Assembly: GCF_000253295.1 (NCBI RefSeq)
Contig: NC_015717.1
Span: 2,108,001-2,172,000, forward strand
From: Hyphomicrobium sp. MC1
Lineage (GTDB): Bacteria; Pseudomonadota; Alphaproteobacteria; Rhizobiales; Hyphomicrobiaceae
Direction of reading: 5' to 3'
DNA length: 64,000 nt
The notes under the pieces are model-generated. The model was not told where the DNA came from, made no database searches, and was given only the letters and a program-made list of their open reading frames with translations. Positions 1 to 8,124 of this stretch are shown in pieces (the stretch's first letter is position 1; the number at the start of each line of letters is the position of its first letter). The position numbers were made by a program, and so were the translations under genes.

Positions 1-588
1 CATTTTGGCGCGCGTCCGTGCATCCAAGGCCGAGAAGGGCTCATCCATTAGGAGGACGCGGGGCTGGATTGCCAGCGCGCGCGCGATTGCCACGCGCTGC
101 TTCATGCCGCCAGACAACTGATGCGGGTATGACTGCGCATAAGCTTTGAGACCGACAAGATCCAACCACTGCAGCGCATCACGTTCAGCTTCGTCTCTCT
201 CCTTATCCGCCATGCGAAGACCAAACATCACGTTGCCAAGAACGGTAAGCCAGGGAAACAAAGTGTAACCCTGGAAAACCATCGCGCGATCAGGTCCCGG
301 ACTATGGACAGGCTCGCCCGCGACTTTGATCTCTCCACCGTTAGCAATCTCGAGGCCGGCAATCGTGCGAATGAGCGTCGACTTTCCGCAACCTGACGGA
401 CCCACGACACACAAGAATTCGCGGCGATGCGTGACGAAGTTGATATTGTTGAGGATGACGCGCTCTCCGTCGCCAGCGGGAACCGTCTTGACGAGGTTCT
501 TGACTTCAAGCATCGGCGGACGTGCCCTAAGGCGCTGAAGCCGGGCAGCTACGTCTTCATCGATGAATTGAAGTGGCGTTGAGTTCAT
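1..588 (-). CDS. NitT/TauT-type ABC transporter ATPase (C-terminus cut by window edge)
   Basis: This is the cytoplasmic ATPase of an importer for nitrate, sulfonate, taurine or similar small solutes. My translation gives 196 residues before the window ends. It shows a Walker A motif GPSGCGKST, a Q-loop in MVFQGYTLFPW, the ABC signature LSGGMKQR and a Walker B LLMDEPFSALD. The ATG at 588 overlaps the stop of the permease gene by four bases (ATGA), which implies translational coupling. The VFQGYTLFPWLTV segment after the Q-loop is typical of the NitT/TauT subfamily. The substrate cannot be read from the ATPase. Only the D-loop, H-loop and C-terminus are missing, and they lie beyond base 1. Confidence 0.93.
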   Translation of the reverse strand, partial: MNSTPLQFIDEDVAARLQRLRARPPMLEVKNLVKTVPAGDGERVILNNINFVTHRREFLCVVGPSGCGKSTLIRTIAGLEIANGGEIKVAGEPVHSPGPDRAMVFQGYTLFPWLTVLGNVMFGLRMADKERDEAERDALQWLDLVGLKAYAQSYPHQLSGGMKQRVAIARALAIQPRVLLMDEPFSALDARTRAKM

Positions 589-1586
589 GCGTTTGTCCTC
601 CGCCACGGAAATAACCAGCGGCCAAGCCGGGCGAGCAGAAGATCACTGCCAAAGCCGACGACGCCAAGAATGAGGATTGCTGCGTAGACGTTATCGAAAT
701 GCTGATAACGCGCCTGCTGCGTGATGAAAAAAGTGATGCCCGAAGAGGTGCCAACCAACTCGGCGACAATGAGATATGTCCACGCCCAGCCGAGAAGAAT
801 ACGCAAATCCCCATAGAGATCCGGCAGTACCGCAGGTACGACGACGTAACGAAGAAGACGTGATCGCCGAGCTCCGAGTGTTTGCGCTGCCTCAAGCAAC
901 GCGTAATCGACGCGACGTGTCGTACTGGCGATGATCAATACTTGTTGGAAGAAAGTGCCGATTACGACGATTGCTATCTTTGGCCCATCATAAATTCCGA
1001 GGACGGCAACTGCGAGCGCGCCAAAGGCGGGCGCCGGTAAATAGCGGAAGAATTCGACAAAAGGTTCCGTCAGACGTCCGATTGTGGCGTATGCGCCGCA
1101 TAGGATACCGAGCGGAACGCCCAAGGCAGATGAAATAAGGAATGCCCAGAAAATTATCTGCACCGAGTGCCAGAACGCAACGAGCAGAGATTGATGTTCC
1201 GTGTTCGACGGAAAGACGGCGTTCCAAAATGCCTTGGCTACTTCGTCCGGCGCTGGCAGGTAAACTGGATTGGCCGGGCGCCCCTCAGGAGGTGCCCGAC
1301 CGGCTTTGACTGCCGACGCGAACTCGTCGGCGAAAACATCTTTCGGAGCTCTCATTCCGACATCGAAGTACGACACGCTGCCAGGATTGGTGATTTCAAT
1401 CAGCGGGTGCCAGACGAACGGCACATAGGAGACGAGACACCACAAGACTATTGGGATGACGAAAGACAGGAATCCCAAAACCGTGCGCGCGCGCGGCGTT
1501 GGCGGACGGCCAACCGCAAACCATGAAGCTGCGGCGAGCCGCCTCGCTGATGATGGTACCCAGGACTGAAGAGCTACGTCAGCCAT
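585..1586 (-). CDS. NitT/TauT-type ABC transporter permease
   Basis: Inner-membrane permease of 333 residues. About six hydrophobic segments are visible, starting with one near residues 38-58. A loop of about 70 residues rich in Pro and Ala follows the first segment and is longer than in the small SsuC/TauC proteins. The EAA-type coupling loop is recognisable as LLEAAQTLGARRSRLLRYVVVP (written here only as a family landmark, roughly residues 228-249). The gene sits 5 bp downstream of the binding-protein gene and overlaps the ATPase gene by 4 bp, so the three form one importer operon. Assignment to the BPD_transp_1 family is firm. The substrate is not defined; the next genes suggest an organic nitrogen compound. 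Confidence 0.92.
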   Translation of the reverse strand: MADVALQSWVPSSARRLAAASWFAVGRPPTPRARTVLGFLSFVIPIVLWCLVSYVPFVWHPLIEITNPGSVSYFDVGMRAPKDVFADEFASAVKAGRAPPEGRPANPVYLPAPDEVAKAFWNAVFPSNTEHQSLLVAFWHSVQIIFWAFLISSALGVPLGILCGAYATIGRLTEPFVEFFRYLPAPAFGALAVAVLGIYDGPKIAIVVIGTFFQQVLIIASTTRRVDYALLEAAQTLGARRSRLLRYVVVPAVLPDLYGDLRILLGWAWTYLIVAELVGTSSGITFFITQQARYQHFDNVYAAILILGVVGFGSDLLLARLGRWLFPWRRTNA

Positions 1587-1591
1587 GGCTA

Positions 1592-2593
1592 TTATTTTGC
1601 CTGCGCGATGGAGGGATCGATATAGGACGAGATGTCCTGTTTGGTTTTGTAGACTCCGTATTTCACGTTGAAGGAGTCTGCATTTTCGGAGGATCCGTAC
1701 AGCGAATCCAGGCCGTCTCCCTTATTGAAGACTTTTGCACCCTCGGCGACGGTGAGAAGCTTCGTGCCGTCAAGGAACTTCTTGTACGCTTCCGGCGCCA
1801 CAGCAACGCGCGCGGACATGATTTTTAACGCGTCCGGCTGTGTCTTCGGATCGTTGACGTACGCGACAACGCGGTCCCACACTTTCAAAACCTTCGCCCA
1901 GTCGGCTTTCCGAGACGCAAAGCTCTCGGGCCTGACCGTTACGACGTCGTAGATAAGGCCAGGAGCGTCTGCAGATGTGTAGGCCGGATGGGCTCCTGGA
2001 ACGCCATGCATCGCGGCTCCTGAAATCGGCTCCCAGGCTCCAATCGCTGAGACGTCAGACGAAGCGAGAACTTGAGGCGTTTCATTTGTTTTTGTGTTGA
2101 CGATATCTACGTCTTTGTCAGTCAGTCCGGCTTTTTTTAAACCGTATGCAAGCAGGAGATGTTCAACGAGCCCGGTTTCCAGTCCGACTTTCTTGCCTTT
2201 CAGGTCGGCAATCGATTTGATGTCGTGCTTACCGACGATCATGTCGTTGCCGTTGGAGTAATCGGTCACCATGAACATGATGCCCTTGGCGCCGTTGGCA
2301 CCCATACCTAGCGTATCACCGTTGGTGAGGTTGATCGCATCGAGCTTGCCAGCGGCGTAAGCGTCCATTGCTGCCGAGTAATCAAACCACTCGAACTTTA
2401 TGTTCACGCCCGCCTCTTTGAACCAACCCCTGTCGATGGCGATCTGCCAAGCAACGTATCCAGGCCAGTCAGCATAGCTGATGCGAAGCGGTGGTGCTTC
2501 GTCAGCGGATGCCAGGATGGGAGAGATGGCTAAGGTAGATGAGGCAAGCAGAGCCAACGCGGCGCCGCGAAGCAAAGCCCCTATTGTGCGCAT
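1592..2593 (-). CDS. Periplasmic substrate-binding protein, NMT1/THI5-like (NitT/TauT importer)
   Basis: This 333-residue protein has a Sec signal peptide (basic start, hydrophobic core over residues 8-24, likely cleavage after ASA near residue 30). The mature part begins with LRISYADWPGYVAWQIA, the usual opening of NMT1-like binding proteins. It contains DLKGKKVGLETG, the hinge-adjacent motif of the family. It delivers the substrate to the permease encoded 5 bp downstream. The family binds taurine, nitrate, sulfonates, pyrimidines and urea derivatives, so the ligand remains open. The next gene upstream is the M20 deacylase on the same strand, separated by about 190 bp, which leaves room for a separate promoter. 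Confidence 0.92.
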   Translation of the reverse strand: MRTIGALLRGAALALLASSTLAISPILASADEAPPLRISYADWPGYVAWQIAIDRGWFKEAGVNIKFEWFDYSAAMDAYAAGKLDAINLTNGDTLGMGANGAKGIMFMVTDYSNGNDMIVGKHDIKSIADLKGKKVGLETGLVEHLLLAYGLKKAGLTDKDVDIVNTKTNETPQVLASSDVSAIGAWEPISGAAMHGVPGAHPAYTSADAPGLIYDVVTVRPESFASRKADWAKVLKVWDRVVAYVNDPKTQPDALKIMSARVAVAPEAYKKFLDGTKLLTVAEGAKVFNKGDGLDSLYGSSENADSFNVKYGVYKTKQDISSYIDPSIAQAK

Positions 2594-2779
2594 AATAATC
2601 TCCTCTTACATGGTTCGACGACTGACAAAAGCGCTGCGGATAAACTAAATTGTTCAGCCAGCGCCGAGCTGAATCTGTGGACACCTGTGGTCTCGAAGCG
2701 GCGTGGCGGCGATGGCCAAGCCGCTGACGGCCGGCGGTGCCATTACGCGAGGTCTCTTCAGTGGAACGGACCATCGCGC

Positions 2780-3991
2780 TCATGTCGATTGTCTCGATTT
2801 TCCAGTCGCGCGAGCATTCGCTGCCACCTGTTCCAGCTCATTCAAACGCGAACTTGGTGAGACTGGATTTGCCTGCCAATCCTCGATGATCCGCCGGTAG
2901 ATCGTGACCGCGTCGGGGATTTTATCAACGAAACAAAATTCATCGGTCTGGTGCGCTTGCGCTGTTTCTCCAGGACCGAGAATGAGGACTGGCGGATTTC
3001 CGAGTGCTGGAGCCAGAACGCTTGCGTCAGTGAAGAATGGGACACCTGAGGGCTGCGATAAATCTGCGGTGTCAATCATCCGACAGATCGAGCGCAACCA
3101 TGGATTATCAGCCTCCGTCCAAACGCTTTCGAGGTCGACGACGGGTTCAAGCTTATCGAGTTCCGGCGCAAGATAACTCGAGAAATGCTCCCTCACATCG
3201 TGATGCTGCATGCCGGGGATCGTTCGCACATCGATCCAAATCTCGGAATGGTCTGGAACGGAATTGACATTGGAGCCGCTATTCATCCGCCCGACATTCA
3301 GGGTGGGTTTGCCGAGCCCCGCGTGAGGTTTTCGATTGAAATCGAAGTCCTGCAGCTTCGAGAGCAGTTTTATGCTGCGGAAAATCGCGTTGACGCCCAA
3401 CTCCGGCATTGAGCCGTGGGCCGTCTGTCCAAAGCTACTTGCGACAAGCCACAGTGCGCCCTTGTGGCCGGAACGTGGTGCGTTCCCCGTCGGCTCTCCA
3501 ACGACAATCGCACCGATGGGACCGAGATCGACATGCGTCGTCAGATGCGCTGCACCCTCGCATCCCGTTTCTTCCCCTGACGTCAGGATCAGGACGATTC
3601 CAGGGCCTTCGTCCAAAACATCACGCGAGCCGATCGCCGCCGCCACCATAGCGGCAACTCCGGATTTCATATCGCTGGCGCCTCTACCGAACAGTCGCTC
3701 GCCAACAATTTCCGCGCCGAAGGGATCAACCTTCCAAGGGATGCTTCCGAGCGGGACGGTATCCAAGTGCCCGGTAAAGCAAATCGGCATTTCCCCTTCA
3801 TTCGCGCCGATATGCTTGCCGCGTCTTGCAATTATATTGGCACGATTGTTTCCAAATTCGCGGCACTCGACTTGAAAGCCGTTATCAATGAGAATTTTTT
3901 TGAGATGGGCTAGCGCAATTAATTCGTTCCCCGGCGGATTGACCGTATTGAAGCGAATTAGCTCTCTGGTGAGCTCGATTGCGTCGGGCAC
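2780..3991 (-). CDS. M20-family metallo-deacylase (ArgE/DapE-like)
   Basis: A 403-residue zinc amidohydrolase that cleaves N-acyl or N-carbamoyl amino-acid-type amides in the cytoplasm. Key motifs are GHLDTVP (about residues 73-79, first metal His and catalytic Asp), GRGASDMKSG (bridging Asp) and SGEETGCEG (catalytic Glu and metal Glu). The C-terminal part carries a conserved His in GETAQAHQTDEF. The lid domain in the middle contains HGSMPELGVNA, typical of the ArgE/succinyl-diaminopimelate desuccinylase branch. It is not next to other arginine or lysine genes, and it lies between a nitrogen-compound importer and a monooxygenase cluster. I therefore infer a catabolic role, perhaps releasing an amine from an acylated intermediate. 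Biosynthetic ArgE is an alternative. Confidence 0.87.
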   Translation of the reverse strand: MPDAIELTRELIRFNTVNPPGNELIALAHLKKILIDNGFQVECREFGNNRANIIARRGKHIGANEGEMPICFTGHLDTVPLGSIPWKVDPFGAEIVGERLFGRGASDMKSGVAAMVAAAIGSRDVLDEGPGIVLILTSGEETGCEGAAHLTTHVDLGPIGAIVVGEPTGNAPRSGHKGALWLVASSFGQTAHGSMPELGVNAIFRSIKLLSKLQDFDFNRKPHAGLGKPTLNVGRMNSGSNVNSVPDHSEIWIDVRTIPGMQHHDVREHFSSYLAPELDKLEPVVDLESVWTEADNPWLRSICRMIDTADLSQPSGVPFFTDASVLAPALGNPPVLILGPGETAQAHQTDEFCFVDKIPDAVTIYRRIIEDWQANPVSPSSRLNELEQVAANARATGKSRQST

Positions 3992-4393
3992 TCAAATCTC
4001 CAGACTGGAATAACATTCCAGAACATTTCAGATGCGCGCGAACTTACGGGGACGCGACCCTCTGAAAACCTCGATAATACTAGAATTACGCGCCAAACAT
4101 CGCGTGTCAAGGCTCTTGAATTTGGTGCAATTTTTGGCGCTCAGGTGCCTAAACTTCAGCCATCGCCACTCGGCAAGGGTCGGATAAATCAATAAATCAG
4201 CGGAATAGAAAATATTCTTTTTAATGGTCTTGAACGAAAAGATATCAAAAACACGGAGGTCGGTTAGTTTTAAAAATGAGCGTCAATATGCCCACGGTCC
4301 ATTCTTGAGAATATTGTTTTTACGCGGCGCCTCTCACAGGCGCACTCCGCCAGAAAAGCGAGGCAGATAAACCTTGGGCTTGCGGGAACATGT
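3992..4393 (-). other. Intergenic region between the Irr-like gene and the deacylase gene
   Basis: A 402-bp stretch with no credible reading frame. It is noticeably more AT-rich around 4196-4270 than the flanking genes, which suits a promoter for the deacylase gene and the importer operon downstream. I see no clear hairpin terminator and no direct repeats. A regulator site for the neighbouring Irr-like protein could lie here, but I cannot point to a convincing iron-control element. Confidence 0.4.
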
Positions 4394-4894
4394 TCAATCG
4401 GAAGATTTCCGGCGCAAGCGTACGATGACATCTACGCGAGCTATTTCCATCCCATCCGGTAGAGAGTCGACGCCGTTGATATCCACGGTGCTACCAGGAA
4501 TGTCGACGACTCGATTCTCGTCCTCGAGAAAGAAATGGTGATGTTCGCTGACGTTGGTATCGAACCATGCCCTTGAGCCATCGACGGCGAGCTCGCGCAG
4601 TAGACCGGCTTCGGTGAATTGATTGAGCGCGTTGTAAATAGTGGCCAACGATACCCCGATTTCGGAGTTTTTTGCTTCTTCATAAAGCGTTTCCGCCGTC
4701 ACATGACGATGGCCGTTGGCATAAAGAAGACGACCCAGAAAAACGCGCTGACGCGTCGGCCGCAATCCAGCCCTGCGAAGCATGCCGCTGACGTCGCGTG
4801 TCGCGCAGAAAGCAGGCCGCAACGTACAATTCGCGGTCATTCTTTCGCTCTGGTTGGGCAAGGTGGACGATACGGTGTTGATCAGTTCGGGCAT
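4394..4894 (-). CDS. Fur-family regulator, Irr-like
   Basis: Iron- or metal-responsive DNA-binding repressor of about 166 residues. The winged-helix region GLRPTRQRVFLGRLLYANGH, the helix-turn-helix VSLATIYNALNQF and the segment SEHHHFFLEDEN, a triple-His cluster, match the rhizobial Irr branch. The classical haem regulatory Cys-Pro near the N-terminus of some Irr proteins is not visible; the equivalent region reads FCATRDVSG. I chose the ATG at 4894 because GGAGG lies just upstream. A GTG at 4957 overlapping the reductase stop is the alternative and would add 21 residues. The gene is the last in the long monooxygenase run, so it may tie the iron-rich enzyme set to iron status. Confidence 0.85.
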   Translation of the reverse strand: MPELINTVSSTLPNQSERMTANCTLRPAFCATRDVSGMLRRAGLRPTRQRVFLGRLLYANGHRHVTAETLYEEAKNSEIGVSLATIYNALNQFTEAGLLRELAVDGSRAWFDTNVSEHHHFFLEDENRVVDIPGSTVDINGVDSLPDGMEIARVDVIVRLRRKSSD

Positions 4895-4953
4895 CATCGC
4901 CTCCAGTTTTAAAGCACTCATCGTCGCGATGACCTTTTTATTGCGATTAAGAG

Positions 4954-6213
4954 TCACAATGCGTTTTCGATCGGCATGGACATCCGCGCCACGTCTTTGA
5001 GCGGAATGGAACTGTCCGCGAGCTTTTCCGGAGGCAGCTTCAATTTTTTATCGACAATAGTGCGCCCCTGAACGAAGTCTTTCGTGGCGTTGATGCAATC
5101 CATTGCAACGACGCGTCTGCGGTTAAGGTAGATTGCAGTGAATGAACGTTTCTCTCGATCCCCGCGAATAACGACCGCGTCGTGGAGCTTCGAGAGGCCT
5201 ATCGATTGAATCTTCAAGTCATATTGGTTCGACCAGAACCACGGTACAGCGTCGTAGATCGCTTCCTTGCCCATGATTGCGCGTGCCGCGACGTCGGCTT
5301 GATCGTTGGCATTCTGGATGGATTCGATTCGTATTACGGCCCCGCCAAGATGCGACTGCGCGCATTCGGTGCAATCACCGACGGCGTAGATGTTTGGTAG
5401 AGTTGTCCTGCAGGAAGCGTCGACCAAGACACCGTTTGCTCCTGTTGCGCCCGCGCGCAAAAGAGGGGCTGCGGCCACATCGATGCCAATGGCAACGATA
5501 ATTAGATCTCCGGCGATACGCTCGCCATCGGCAAGTTCAACGCCATTCGCTCGGCCAGCGTCACCCACAATGCGAAGCACACTACTGGATAGCCGGAAGT
5601 CGACGCCGCGCGCGCGATGTTCCGCCTCTAGAAAGCGTGAGACGTCCTCGGCGGTCATGCGTGCGAGCACGCGGTCCGCCGCTTCGATAACGACGACCTC
5701 TTTTCCAAGAGTATTGAGGGTCGCTGCAGCCTCAAGGCCGAGATAGCCACCGCCAATGACGATTATCCGGCGCGCGACCTGCAATTCGCGCCTGAGGCCG
5801 TCGACGTCGGCGCGCGATCTGATGGTATATGAGCCGCAGAAGCTATTGCCTGGGCAGGTAAGTTTGCGTGCGCGTCCACCGGTGGCCCAAACGAGGCGCC
5901 TATAAACGAATTTCTCTCCGTCCCTTCCCCTGACCTCACTTTCTTCGGCGTCAACTGATACCACTTCGACCCCAAGATGAAGCGAGATGTCCTGCTCCTT
6001 CCAAAATTCGGACCGTCGAAGAAGAAGCGCATCGAATGGCCGTTCTCCCGACAGGTAATCCTTTGATAAAGCAGGACGCTCGTAAGGCAGTTCTAGCTCA
6101 TTCCCGATCAATCCGATCGTGCCAGTGTATCCGTGTTGCCTAAGGGAAATCGCCGTTTGCGCGCCTGCTTGTCCTGCGCCGACAATCAATACGTCATAGT
6201 ATCGAATCTTCAT
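4954..6213 (-). CDS. FAD-dependent ferredoxin reductase (putidaredoxin/rhodocoxin reductase type)
   Basis: A 419-residue NADH:ferredoxin oxidoreductase. It has an N-terminal FAD site VGAGQAGAQTA (residues 11-21), a central NAD-binding motif VIGGGYLGLEAA (about 151-162) and a C-terminal FAD motif IYAVGDCTE (about 275-283), the usual layout of the family. It most likely reduces the Rieske ferredoxin encoded at 11725-12042. This would be an unusual replacement for the iron-sulfur flavoprotein (TmoF) that normally serves toluene monooxygenases. Its ATG overlaps the stop of the GcvH-like gene (ATGA), and its stop overlaps a possible GTG start of the regulator gene, so it is embedded in the same transcript. 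Confidence 0.92.
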   Translation of the reverse strand: MKIRYYDVLIVGAGQAGAQTAISLRQHGYTGTIGLIGNELELPYERPALSKDYLSGERPFDALLLRRSEFWKEQDISLHLGVEVVSVDAEESEVRGRDGEKFVYRRLVWATGGRARKLTCPGNSFCGSYTIRSRADVDGLRRELQVARRIIVIGGGYLGLEAAATLNTLGKEVVVIEAADRVLARMTAEDVSRFLEAEHRARGVDFRLSSSVLRIVGDAGRANGVELADGERIAGDLIIVAIGIDVAAAPLLRAGATGANGVLVDASCRTTLPNIYAVGDCTECAQSHLGGAVIRIESIQNANDQADVAARAIMGKEAIYDAVPWFWSNQYDLKIQSIGLSKLHDAVVIRGDREKRSFTAIYLNRRRVVAMDCINATKDFVQGRTIVDKKLKLPPEKLADSSIPLKDVARMSMPIENAL

Positions 6214-6614
6214 GAGCCGGCCTTTCCGAGCTTCGCCGCGAGCGCAGATGCCACCATGTCCAAGTAAACTCGCCGATGGATGAAATTTTCTGCGTCCGTA
6301 TCGGGGAGAGCTTCGATTCTCAGCTTTACGAACCAGCCTTCGCCTTCCGGCGAGCTCCCGATCAGTCCCGGCGTTTTATCTAAGATGGAATTGAGTTCCA
6401 CGACTTCACCTTCGATGAGGGAATGGTACTTCTCGACGGTGTTTGCCGTCTCGATCACCGCGATGACGTCACCTTTCTTTATCCGAGTTCCTAGATCGTG
6501 GGTTTCAAAGGATATGATCTCGCCCAGGGCCTGAGCCGCGTAATCGCTAATCCCCGTGCAAGCGATGTTGCCGTCAAATCTCAACCATTGATGTGTTTGC
6601 GTGAAATAGATCAT
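6210..6614 (-). CDS. GcvH-like protein lacking the lipoyl lysine
   Basis: A 134-residue protein of the glycine-cleavage H family, which normally carries a lipoyl group on a conserved lysine. The fold markers are clear: FTQTHQWLRFDG at the start, GISDYAAQALGEI, and IEGEVVELN followed by GEGWFVKLRI. Alignment by eye of the lipoylation hairpin (VESVKAAS in ordinary GcvH) gives IETANTVE, so the attachment lysine is replaced by asparagine; a lysine occurs four residues later. I checked the codon (AAC). I chose the ATG at 6614 because it starts exactly at the family N-terminus; longer starts would overlap the CobW gene. No gcvT or gcvP is nearby. The role is unknown; a non-lipoylated scaffold or a shifted lipoyl site are both possible. 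Confidence 0.85.
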   Translation of the reverse strand: MIYFTQTHQWLRFDGNIACTGISDYAAQALGEIISFETHDLGTRIKKGDVIAVIETANTVEKYHSLIEGEVVELNSILDKTPGLIGSSPEGEGWFVKLRIEALPDTDAENFIHRRVYLDMVASALAAKLGKAGS

Positions 6615-6690
6615 CCCGGGAACCGCTTGAGAGCCCCATTTTCTCGAAATGTAATTCTGTCTGGCCGAGGCCGTCCGTAGCGCTTCGTCG

Positions 6691-7782
6691 TCATCCTCTG
6701 ATCCACGCTGGCGTCGTTGGGCGCCGTACAGGCCGTCCGGCGATAACGCCACCGCTTCCTGCGCTGCGTACATCTGCTCTTCGTGAAACCGAATTCCTGC
6801 TCGCGCGATCGAACGCGCGCAGCGAGGCTTCAAGGTGCTCGGTGTTGATGTCGCGGACAATAAAGACGATGCGAGAGCGATGATCATCGCTCGGCCAGGA
6901 TTCCATATGAACCGGCGTATGGACAAGGTGTTGCGCACTTTGGAAAAGCGTCGGGCCGGGAAGGCCGTCGACGGCGAGCAAACCTTTTACGCGCAAGATC
7001 TGTGCGCCGTGACGATGCAGCAACATGGTCATCCAGACGCCAAAAGCCGTCCAATCAAGCGGCTTCTCAAGCGATAGGCTAAAGGAAGCGATATTGCCGT
7101 GACGATGGGCCGATCGGTTCGCGACTGCAAGATCTTCAGTGTCGTACTGAGTGGACGCTTCGGAGCCGATCGGTGCGGCGTTGAAGAACTTGGTGAGAGG
7201 TGAGCTTAGCAGGTTGGCCAGATCAATACTTGCCCACGGGTTCAGCGCGCAAATCGCACTCTGCAAGTCTTCGAGCGACTTTTCGCCTGTAAGATCGGAC
7301 TTTGAAATCACTATATGATCAGCGCTCGTGACTTGCGCTGCGGCTTCGCCATAGCCTTTAAGCGTGTCCAGACCAAGCACACCATCGACGACCGTCAGAA
7401 CCCGCGGCTTGGTTAGACGTTCCTGCGCCAAGGGATTGGCACGTAGCGTCATCAAAAGTGGAACGGGCTCAGCGATGCCTGTGGTTTCGATCACAATGCG
7501 CTTGAATGCAGGAATGGAACCACTGTCGCGAGCTTCAAAGAGTTCGCGGAGTGAGGTCTCGATATCTTCACGGATTGTGCAGCAGATACAGCCCCCCGGC
7601 ATAACGACGGTGCTCTCGGTGCTGAACGAGATCAGATCGTGATCGAGACCAACCTTGCCATATTCGTTGATGATGACTGCCGTATCGCGGAACGCCTCGT
7701 CACGGAGAATGCCCGATAGGAGAGTGGTTTTACCGCTGCCCAGAAAGCCGGTGAGTAGATAGACCGCAACCCGCTCCGTCAT
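6691..7782 (-). CDS. CobW/COG0523 metallochaperone GTPase
   Basis: GTP-dependent metal-insertion chaperone of 363 residues. It has a Walker A GFLGSGKTTL (about residues 12-21), the metal-binding GGCICC (about 64-69), a Walker B-like IVIETTGIAEP and the guanine-specificity ISKSD (NKxD-like). The CobW C-terminal domain follows, then a low-complexity Arg/Gly/Ser-rich tail of about 45 residues not usual for the family. It starts by overlapping the stop of the small CxxC gene (ATGA). COG0523 proteins activate metalloenzymes such as nitrile hydratase or supply zinc or cobalt. Here it travels with a diiron hydroxylase and a NodB-family metallohydrolase, so its client is probably one of these. Confidence 0.88.
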   Translation of the reverse strand: MTERVAVYLLTGFLGSGKTTLLSGILRDEAFRDTAVIINEYGKVGLDHDLISFSTESTVVMPGGCICCTIREDIETSLRELFEARDSGSIPAFKRIVIETTGIAEPVPLLMTLRANPLAQERLTKPRVLTVVDGVLGLDTLKGYGEAAAQVTSADHIVISKSDLTGEKSLEDLQSAICALNPWASIDLANLLSSPLTKFFNAAPIGSEASTQYDTEDLAVANRSAHRHGNIASFSLSLEKPLDWTAFGVWMTMLLHRHGAQILRVKGLLAVDGLPGPTLFQSAQHLVHTPVHMESWPSDDHRSRIVFIVRDINTEHLEASLRAFDRASRNSVSRRADVRSAGSGGVIAGRPVRRPTTPAWIRG

Positions 7783-8120
7783 TGGCGGTCTCCTTGCGCT
7801 TCAAGCGCATTCAGGCGTGCGATCAATTCTGGGTCGAGAGGATCGCACGGTAGATCGGAAAGGCGATCGGCGTCGGCCCAAATGCCACTGAGCGTGTACA
7901 TATTTGCGCTATGCCCAGCTGCATTCGAAAGCACGTAAGAATTGCCGCCCCAATCGGCAATCGCCAGCCCATATCGTCCGAGGACGGCGTTGACCAGAGC
8001 AACACGGCGACTGCGCTCCTCGCGGACGGTCACCGGATTTCCGGCCCGGGCGAACGCGTCCTGACCGGCCGCGTCCGTCCAGTTTCGGCTAGCGCCCAGA
8101 GCTGCGCAAAGGCTGCACAA
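7779..8120 (-). CDS. Small CxxC protein between hydrolase and CobW genes (unknown)
   Basis: A 113-residue protein that I do not recognise. I place its start at a TTG (8120) because AGGAGG lies eight bases upstream, overlapping the last codons of the hydrolase gene; the first residues then read MCSLCAALG, giving an N-terminal CxxC. A longer ATG start at 8192 would bury it in the preceding gene. The middle contains VNAVLGRYGLAIADWGGNSYVLSNAAG, here cited only as the most conserved-looking stretch (residues about 43-69). Its stop overlaps the CobW start by four bases. The tight coupling to a COG0523 chaperone suggests a metal-handling accessory or adaptor protein, which is inference. Confidence 0.7.
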   Translation of the reverse strand: MCSLCAALGASRNWTDAAGQDAFARAGNPVTVREERSRRVALVNAVLGRYGLAIADWGGNSYVLSNAAGHSANMYTLSGIWADADRLSDLPCDPLDPELIARLNALEAQGDRQ

Positions 8121-8124
8121 TGGA

